Assembly (NCBI GenBank): GCA_030145015.1
Contig: JAQYWI010000198.1
Location: forward strand, 1 to 9,725
Source: Desulfobacterales bacterium
GTDB lineage: Bacteria > Desulfobacterota > Desulfobacteria > Desulfobacterales > JAHEIW01
Length of the DNA: 9,725 nucleotides
Reading direction: 5' to 3'
Position numbers and translations under genes: made by a program. Under the pieces are notes generated by a model. That model was not told the DNA's origin, did no database searches, and saw only the letters and a program-made list of their open reading frames with translations. Shown here one piece after another: positions 5,411-9,725 of the stretch (positions are counted from its first letter, which is position 1; every line of letters begins with the position of its first letter).

Positions 5411-6346
5411 ATGGAACATTTTGAACCCGCATATATCAAAACTTTTGAAAAAGGGTTGTTGCAAGAAAAAATAAAAGCCGCCTACAAGCTTCTGGGTTCT
5501 TGCAACCTTTGCCCGCGAAAGTGTTGCGTTGACCGGCTTTCCGGTGAAACCGGTGTCTGCAAAACAGCCAGGTATGCCCTTGTGTCAAGCTACAACCCCC
5601 ATTTCGGAGAGGAAACGCCTTTGGTGGGCGCTGAGGGCTCCGGCACCATATTTTTTACCCACTGCAATCTCATGTGTCTGTTTTGCCAGAACTTCGATAT
5701 CAGCCACGAGGGCCATGGTCAAAAAATAGCCGACGCCGAGCTGGCCGCCATCATGCTTGCCTTGCAGCAGCATGGATGTCATAACATCAACTTTGTGACA
5801 CCTTCACATGTGGTGCCTCAAATTCTTTCCGCCCTCGAGGTTGCAATCCAACAGGGTCTTTCAGTGCCTTTGGTGTATAATTCCGGCGGCTATGATCTTC
5901 CGGCGACGCTCAAATTGCTTGAAGGCGTGTTTGATATTTACATGCCGGACTTCAAATTCTGGGACCCGCAAATCGCCGAAAGCGCCTGCCAGGCCGAGGA
6001 CTACCCCGAAATAGCGCGCAACGCCCTACGCGAAATGCACCATCAAGTCGGCGACCTGACCGTTGATGAAAACGGCATTGCCCAAAAAGGCCTGTTGATC
6101 CGACATCTGATCTTGCCCGGCGGGCTGGCAGGAACCCGTGAGATTATGAGATTTATCGCCCGGGAAATTTCAACCCATAGCTATGTGAACCTCATGTCCC
6201 AATACCGGCCCTGCGGTCGAGCCTCTGAAGTTAAAGGATTGAATACCTTGCTTTCACCGACTGATTTTCAAACCGCACTGCAGGAGGCAAAGGAGGAAGG
6301 AATAACACGGCTCGATCAACCCAGGCGTGCCTTTTTGTTCCGATAA
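5411..6346 (+). CDS. PflX-like radical SAM protein
   Basis: This 311-residue protein belongs to the PflX/COG1313 group, often named putative pyruvate formate-lyase-activating enzyme. The radical SAM cluster motif CNLMCLFC is at residues 85-92 (Cys85, Cys89, Cys92), binding the [4Fe-4S] cluster that splits S-adenosylmethionine. Ahead of it is the group's extra Cys motif, CNLCPRKC...GVC (Cys31, Cys34, Cys38 or 39, Cys50), probably a second metal or cluster site. Later landmarks are VTPSH (129-133), VYNSGGYD (155-162), DIYMPDFKFW (175-184) and RHLILPGGL in the C-terminal half. It is full length with no key residue missing. The actual substrate of this group is unknown and no glycyl radical enzyme is in the window. 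No good Shine-Dalgarno lies directly before the ATG, so translation may be weak. The phosphatase gene follows after a 14-base gap, indicating one operon. Confidence 0.9.
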   Translation: MEHFEPAYIKTFEKGLLQEKIKAAYKLLGSCNLCPRKCCVDRLSGETGVCKTARYALVSSYNPHFGEETPLVGAEGSGTIFFTHCNLMCLFCQNFDISHEGHGQKIADAELAAIMLALQQHGCHNINFVTPSHVVPQILSALEVAIQQGLSVPLVYNSGGYDLPATLKLLEGVFDIYMPDFKFWDPQIAESACQAEDYPEIARNALREMHHQVGDLTVDENGIAQKGLLIRHLILPGGLAGTREIMRFIAREISTHSYVNLMSQYRPCGRASEVKGLNTLLSPTDFQTALQEAKEEGITRLDQPRRAFLFR

Positions 6347-6360
6347 TTTTGGTTACAATC

Positions 6361-6996
6361 ATGAACAAAATCTTTGTGGTGGGCGATATTCACGGGTGCT
6401 TTGACAAACTCTGCGCACTCATGGGCAAAATCCCGATAAATTACGCCCAGGACCAGTTGATCTTCATCGGGGATTATATCGACCGTGGACAGAGTTCCGT
6501 TGACGTGGTGGACTATCTGATGGGTTTTAAAAAGCGTGTCCCGGGCACCCTATTTTTAAAGGGCAATCACGAAGATATGCTACAAAATTACCTGGACGGC
6601 AGCGATCGGTTCACCTACATGCTAAACGGGGGGCAGCGGACCCTGGACGAATATCTGAAACGATCAAACAACGCGAAAGCATTTCCAATTCCATCTGAAC
6701 ACCTCGAATTTTTTAATTCTCTGCACCTTTATTATCAGACTGAGGACTATATCTTTGTACATGCCGGTCTCCGCGAAAAGGTGCCCCTGGAGTCACAAGA
6801 AAAGACGGACCTGCTTTGGATCCGCGATGAATTTATTCACTCTGATTTTAATTTCGGCAAACGTGTGATATTTGGACATACGCCATTTAAAGAACCACTG
6901 CTGCAGTCGAATAAAATCGGGATCGATACCGGAGCCGTTTATGGCAACCGGCTAACCTGTGTTCAGTTACCCGAAATGGAATTTTTCTCGGCATGA
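6361..6996 (+). CDS. PPP-family metallophosphatase
   Basis: This 211-residue enzyme is a PPP-type calcineurin-like phosphoesterase related to bacterial PrpA/PrpB, lambda phosphatase and ApaH. All metal and catalytic motifs are intact: GDIHG (8-12), GDYIDRG (37-43), GNHE (68-71), HAG (134-136) and GHTP (172-175), which hold a dinuclear metal centre. It could act as a protein serine/threonine phosphatase or hydrolyse a dinucleotide such as Ap4A; the sequence alone does not decide. Its size is usual for the bacterial protein phosphatase group. There is no signal peptide; it is cytoplasmic. I chose the ATG at 6361 because MNKIFVVGDIHG starts right at the conserved beta strand; a TTG at 6349 is a possible alternative that adds four residues. 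The gene sits 14 bases after the radical SAM gene and is probably co-transcribed with it. Confidence 0.92.
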   Translation: MNKIFVVGDIHGCFDKLCALMGKIPINYAQDQLIFIGDYIDRGQSSVDVVDYLMGFKKRVPGTLFLKGNHEDMLQNYLDGSDRFTYMLNGGQRTLDEYLKRSNNAKAFPIPSEHLEFFNSLHLYYQTEDYIFVHAGLREKVPLESQEKTDLLWIRDEFIHSDFNFGKRVIFGHTPFKEPLLQSNKIGIDTGAVYGNRLTCVQLPEMEFFSA

Positions 6997-7146
6997 AATC
7001 TTCGCATCTGCGCTTAAACGGAAATGCGCAAGGAGACAGGGCGGGCTCTCAAAGGCAAATAAAATCCTGCCCGCGCTTGACAACCGGCATCAATTTCGCG
7101 TACCTGTCAACTAAACATACGTGCAATGATTCTTAATGCTATCGAT

Positions 7147-7153
7147 GAGGAGG
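7147..7153 (+). promoter_or_regulatory. Distant ribosome binding site of the SH3 gene
   Basis: GAGGAGG is a near-perfect Shine-Dalgarno but lies 13 bases before the ATG at 7167, longer than the usual 5-9. No in-frame ATG, GTG or TTG lies closer, so the start stands and translation may be less efficient than the strong site suggests. Confidence 0.5.
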
Positions 7154-7166
7154 CAATCAGATCGCC

Positions 7167-7598
7167 ATGAAAGTCCAACCCGTCATCATTCTATTACTGA
7201 TCATCGTGTTTGCGGGCATAGCCAATGCGGAGCGGCTGGCGGTATCAGCCCCTGTGGCGAATATCCGTTCCGGACCGGGAACCGGCCACAATGTTTTATG
7301 GAAGGTGGAGCAATATTTTCCTGTCTTTGTGATTGAAAAATCCGGCGAATGGTACCGTTTTGAAGATTTTGAAGGCGACAAAGGCTGGGTGCATCAGTCG
7401 CTTGTGGGCAAGATTCCGGCCGTGGTTACCATATATGACGCCGCCAATATCCGCTCGGGCCCCGGTACGGATCACCCGGTACTTTTCTCTGTTGAAAAAG
7501 GAATCCCTTTTAAGGTCCTCCAACGCAAAGACAAATGGATTCAGATTGAACATGCCGATGGTGATAAAGGCTGGATCCATAAGTCACTTGTCTGGTAG
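7167..7598 (+). CDS. Secreted protein with two bacterial SH3 domains
   Basis: The 143-residue product begins with a clear signal peptide (hydrophobic 5-18, cleavage after ANA at about residue 21). The rest is two bacterial SH3 (SH3b) domains of about 57 residues each. Internal copies begin at NIRSGPGT (32-39 and 94-101, offset 62 residues) and end at GDKGWVHQSLV and GDKGWIHKSLV. SH3b domains commonly bind cell-wall peptides or act as targeting modules, so the protein is probably periplasmic and may bind peptidoglycan; there is no catalytic domain. The two halves look like a tandem duplication that has since diverged. The PfkB kinase gene follows after only 5 bases, and its ribosome binding site overlaps this gene's stop, so the two are translationally linked although their roles look unrelated. 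Confidence 0.88.
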   Translation: MKVQPVIILLLIIVFAGIANAERLAVSAPVANIRSGPGTGHNVLWKVEQYFPVFVIEKSGEWYRFEDFEGDKGWVHQSLVGKIPAVVTIYDAANIRSGPGTDHPVLFSVEKGIPFKVLQRKDKWIQIEHADGDKGWIHKSLVW

Positions 7599-7603
7599 GC
7601 GCT

Positions 7604-8602
7604 ATGCAACAATTTCGAAATATTCAGGCAGATAAAAAATTGATTGTCGGGGTAGGTAATGCTTTAATTGATATTCTGGCTTACGAAGACGAGGATTTTG
7701 TAAAGAAAACCGGTGCGGCGATAGGCGGAATGACCTATGTGGAAAAGGAATTTATTGAACAAACCCTGGCGATGTCATCCAAGCAGCCCATTACCGTTCC
7801 CGGGGGATCCGCCTGCAACACCAATGTCGGGGTCGGCAGACTCGGTGGGCTGTCGCGTTTTATCGGCAAATGCGGCAACGGCGAGATGGGTACCTTCCTT
7901 ATAAATGATTTAAAGCGTCAAAATGTTGAACCGGCTTTATTGAGGTCAAATTCGCCGACAGGTCGGGTTCTTTCAATTGTGACACCCGATGCGCAACGCT
8001 CCATGTTTACCTGCCTGGGCGCCGCCGCCGAAATGTTACCACAGGAGATATCTGAAAATTGCTTTGAAAACGCGGCCATCGTTCATATCGAAGGCTACCT
8101 TCTGTTTAATTCGCAATTAATTCTAAAGGTCCTAAAAACAGCGAAGGCTTCTGGAGCATTGATATCCCTGGATCTGCCCAGCTATAATGTTGTCAATGAA
8201 TCCCACGAACTCTTGAGGCACATCGTTGAAACCTTCGTTGACATACTCATGGCCAATGAAGATGAAGCCCAGGCCTATACCGGACAGGCAGATGAAGCCC
8301 GCGCCCTCGATGCCCTGGCCGAAAAAGTCGATATTGCCGTACTTAAAATAGGGGAACGGGGAAGTTTGATCGCCCACAATAATGAGATGCTCCCGATTCG
8401 TCCGCAGGGTAGTGGTCAGGCCATCGATAGCACCGGAGCCGGTGATTTATGGGCAGCGGGATTTCTATACGGACTTGTCAACGGATATGCGCTGGAACAG
8501 TGCGGCGCACTCGGCTCCGCCTGCGGATATGAAGTATGTCAGGTAATGGGCGCCAATATCCCCGAAGTGGGTTGGGAAAGGATCCGGAAGCTAATTAAAT
8601 AA
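7604..8602 (+). CDS. PfkB-family kinase, adenosine kinase-like
   Basis: This 332-residue protein belongs to the PfkB/ribokinase family, phosphorylating a sugar or nucleoside with ATP. The N-terminal signature PGGSACNTNVGVGRLGG (66-82) and the C-terminal signature DSTGAGDLWAAGFLYG (275-290) are intact; Asp281 in GAGD is the expected catalytic base. NEDE at 218-221 matches the metal/phosphate-site motif NxxE. Overall layout, with VGVGNALIDILAYEDEDFV near the start and a GGMTYVE segment, is like the adenosine kinase-type branch, so a nucleoside such as adenosine is a reasonable guess, but related enzymes use other substrates. It is full length and cytoplasmic. GGTAGG, overlapping the SH3 gene's stop, serves as ribosome binding site 4 bases before the ATG. 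Confidence 0.92.
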   Translation: MQQFRNIQADKKLIVGVGNALIDILAYEDEDFVKKTGAAIGGMTYVEKEFIEQTLAMSSKQPITVPGGSACNTNVGVGRLGGLSRFIGKCGNGEMGTFLINDLKRQNVEPALLRSNSPTGRVLSIVTPDAQRSMFTCLGAAAEMLPQEISENCFENAAIVHIEGYLLFNSQLILKVLKTAKASGALISLDLPSYNVVNESHELLRHIVETFVDILMANEDEAQAYTGQADEARALDALAEKVDIAVLKIGERGSLIAHNNEMLPIRPQGSGQAIDSTGAGDLWAAGFLYGLVNGYALEQCGALGSACGYEVCQVMGANIPEVGWERIRKLIK

Positions 8603-8663
8603 TTCGCTTGATTATAAAAAACAGGATGCTATAAATCGCTTTTTGTAACTGATCGAATAAATA

Positions 8664-8827
8664 CCCAAAGTGCCTAAATTGCCTAAAGTGAACTAAAGTG
8701 CCTAAAATTAAGGAATTCTGTCATTTAAATATAGAAAAGATGGAGCGCAGCGACTCTATAACTTTAGGCACTTCCCACTTTAGATCACTTTAGTCACTTA
8801 TCATTATTAGTGCACTTTAGCTCACTT
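8664..8827. repeat. Palindromic intergenic element, copy 2
   Basis: This is a second copy of the element at about 145-308, in the same orientation. The left side has tandem words AAGTGCCTAAA/TTGCCTAAA/GTGAACTAAA, and the right side has their complements. A perfect 11-bp pair is AAGTGCCTAAA at 8696-8706 and TTTAGGCACTT at 8763-8773. The conserved core is AGGAATTCT (8711-8719) and GATGGAGCGCAGCGA (8739-8753), followed by ATAACTTTAGGCACTT as in copy 1. The right side carries additional CACTTTAG-type words up to about 8827. It fills most of the gap between the kinase and TPR genes and ends about 20 bases before the TPR start, so it should lie in, or contribute to, that gene's promoter or leader. 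Confidence 0.82.
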
Positions 8828-8848
8828 ATAAATGAGCAGGGAGGTTAA

Positions 8849-9556
8849 ATGGTAACGAGTAAGAAAAGCCGTAAGGAACTATTAAAAAAACCGGATGAAT
8901 TTATGACGTTTACCGGCAAGATCATTCGTCTTGTGTCTGACAATCAAAAACCGATTTCCTATGCCCTGTGTGCGGTTGTGGCCGTCGTTTTAGTCATCTT
9001 CGGCTACCGGTTCTTCGCCCAGCGCGCAGAAGCAAAAGCATTTTCAATGCTAGCGCAAACCCTGGCAAAATATGAAGCCCACAAAAAGGCAACGTCCGCG
9101 GACGAGGCGTATCGAAATGTATCGGAGGAATTTCAAGGCATTGTCGAAAAATATGGCGGCAATGCAGGCGGGAAACTTGCCAGAGCCAGTTATGCCAATA
9201 TCTGTTACAGTGCCGGAGATTATAAAAAGGCCATCGCGCTTTATAAACGATCCTTGAATGACTTTAAAGATCATCCAATGGTTTATAATTTGATTCTCAG
9301 TGGTCTCGGATATGCTTATCAGCAAATGGGAGATAATTCCAATGCCGCTATGTATTTTGAAAAAGTAGCTTCGGCAACGGATTCGAACAATCGGGATGAG
9401 GCCCTTTTTAACCTGGGAATGCTATATGAAACGTTAGGAGATACCGACAAGAGTCATCAAGCTTTTAAGCAATTTCTTTCCAGCTACCCGAACTCCATGT
9501 ATTTCGATATTGTCGAAGAAAAATTATCCGAAAAGGGTCCGGATTCATCCTCCTGA
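8849..9556 (+). CDS. Membrane-anchored TPR protein
   Basis: This 235-residue protein has a basic cytoplasmic N-terminus (about 1-34), one membrane helix (about 36-56) and a helical domain outside the membrane with tetratricopeptide repeats. Clear TPR units are at about 110-142 (ARASYANICYSAGDYKKAIA) and 183-216 (DEALFNLGMLYETLGDTDKS), with a weaker one between (GLGYAYQQMGDNSNAAMYF, 152-170). The architecture resembles YfgM and other single-pass TPR proteins that scaffold envelope protein assembly or folding; orthology to YfgM is not proven. A strong GGGAGG sits 4 bases before the ATG. The gene is preceded by palindromic element copy 2 and followed by a strong terminator, so it looks like a single-gene unit. 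Confidence 0.88.
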   Translation: MVTSKKSRKELLKKPDEFMTFTGKIIRLVSDNQKPISYALCAVVAVVLVIFGYRFFAQRAEAKAFSMLAQTLAKYEAHKKATSADEAYRNVSEEFQGIVEKYGGNAGGKLARASYANICYSAGDYKKAIALYKRSLNDFKDHPMVYNLILSGLGYAYQQMGDNSNAAMYFEKVASATDSNNRDEALFNLGMLYETLGDTDKSHQAFKQFLSSYPNSMYFDIVEEKLSEKGPDSSS

Positions 9557-9573
9557 TGGTCCTCTAAGTGTAG

Positions 9574-9613
9574 AAAAACGGACAATTGAGTTTTACTCAA
9601 TTGTCCGTTTTTT
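9574..9613. terminator. Bidirectional rho-independent terminator
   Basis: A perfect 17-bp stem (9574-9590 with 9596-9612) has a 5-base loop. The T-run TTTTTT (9608-9613) follows on the plus strand, and the A-run at 9574-9578 provides a T-run on the minus strand. It should end transcription of the rightward TPR gene and of the leftward regulator gene, whose stop codon overlaps its edge. Confidence 0.93.
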
Positions 9614-9725
9614 AATGTTTTAAGCCAACATCCAGATTATACTTCTTTATTTTCTGATTCAGGCCACTTTTACCAATACCCAGCAAGGCGGCCGCATGGG
9701 ATTGGACGTTGTTGGACATTTTTAA
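9612..9725 (-). CDS. C-terminus of an NtrC-type sigma-54 regulator (partial)
   Basis: Reading leftwards from the window end there is an open frame of 37 codons and a TAA. The peptide contains NNVQSHAAALLGIGKSGLNQ followed by KIKKYNL. This is the Fis-type helix-turn-helix that ends sigma-54-dependent response regulators and enhancer-binding proteins (compare the family pattern N..AA..LGI....L..K.KKY). The AAA+ ATPase and receiver parts would be beyond 9725. Its stop lies on the edge of the bidirectional terminator, so that gene and the TPR gene converge. Only the DNA-binding end is visible, so signal and targets are unknown. Confidence 0.75.
   Translation of the reverse strand, partial: LKMSNNVQSHAAALLGIGKSGLNQKIKKYNLDVGLKH

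Noticed and set aside
7077..7110. TTGACA as a -35 element upstream of the SH3 gene, also half of a TTGACA/TGTCAA inverted repeat
   Set aside because: No acceptable -10 lies 16-18 bases downstream, and 6-bp arms over 22 bases are easily due to chance.
6993..7136. A 47-codon open frame whose ATG overlaps the phosphatase stop (ATGA)
   Set aside because: It has no ribosome binding site and no recognisable sequence, and its composition looks random; the overlap is probably chance.
7259..7580. The internal duplication in the SH3 gene as a DNA-level tandem repeat
   Set aside because: It is two diverged SH3 domains at protein level; the DNA copies are not near-identical.

Overview
The window most likely comes from a sulfate-reducing or related member of the Desulfobacterota (Desulfobacterales-like). 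I base this on gene content: a PflX-type radical SAM protein, an FmdB zinc ribbon with a Cys-rich tail, a Fur-FeoA hybrid, DUF2333 and DUF3568 proteins, and the C-terminus of an NtrC-type regulator. The moderate GC content and gene-sparse stretches full of palindromic repeats fit too. This is inference; there is no rRNA or other marker gene. It looks like ordinary chromosome. I see no transposase, integrase, tRNA, rRNA or CRISPR array.

Left part (1-3776). Bases 1-367 are mostly repeat DNA: a small GC-rich hairpin, then a roughly 160-base palindromic element. A DUF2333 membrane-anchored protein runs leftwards (368-1330). Divergent from it are two small predicted lipoproteins, one unrecognised (1623-2123) and one DUF3568 (2198-2593). 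The second overlaps tail-to-tail by 11 bases with a leftward FemAB-like acyltransferase of the COG3146/PF04339 type. These four genes all suggest cell-envelope roles.

Middle part (3777-6996). An intergenic stretch holds a second kind of palindromic repeat and then a good sigma-70 promoter whose spacer contains a perfect 6+1+6 palindrome. Downstream are an FmdB-type zinc ribbon protein and a 232-residue protein with an N-terminal Fur domain and a C-terminal FeoA (SH3-like) domain. This is the most interesting gene in the window. A third kind of inverted repeat (ACCACAAAGGCACAA type) separates it from a PflX-like radical SAM enzyme and a PPP-family metallophosphatase, which lie close together and are probably one operon.

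Right part (6997-9725). A secreted protein with two bacterial SH3 domains is closely followed by a PfkB-family (adenosine kinase-like) sugar/nucleoside kinase whose ribosome binding site overlaps the SH3 gene's stop. A second copy of the left-edge palindromic element follows, then a membrane-anchored TPR protein. A perfect 17-bp bidirectional terminator separates the TPR gene from the last 37 codons of a leftward sigma-54-dependent (NtrC-type) regulator cut off by the window edge.

The clearest points for follow-up are the Fur-FeoA fusion with its altered recognition helix, the palindrome in the promoter upstream of it, and three unrelated families of palindromic intergenic repeats within 10 kb.
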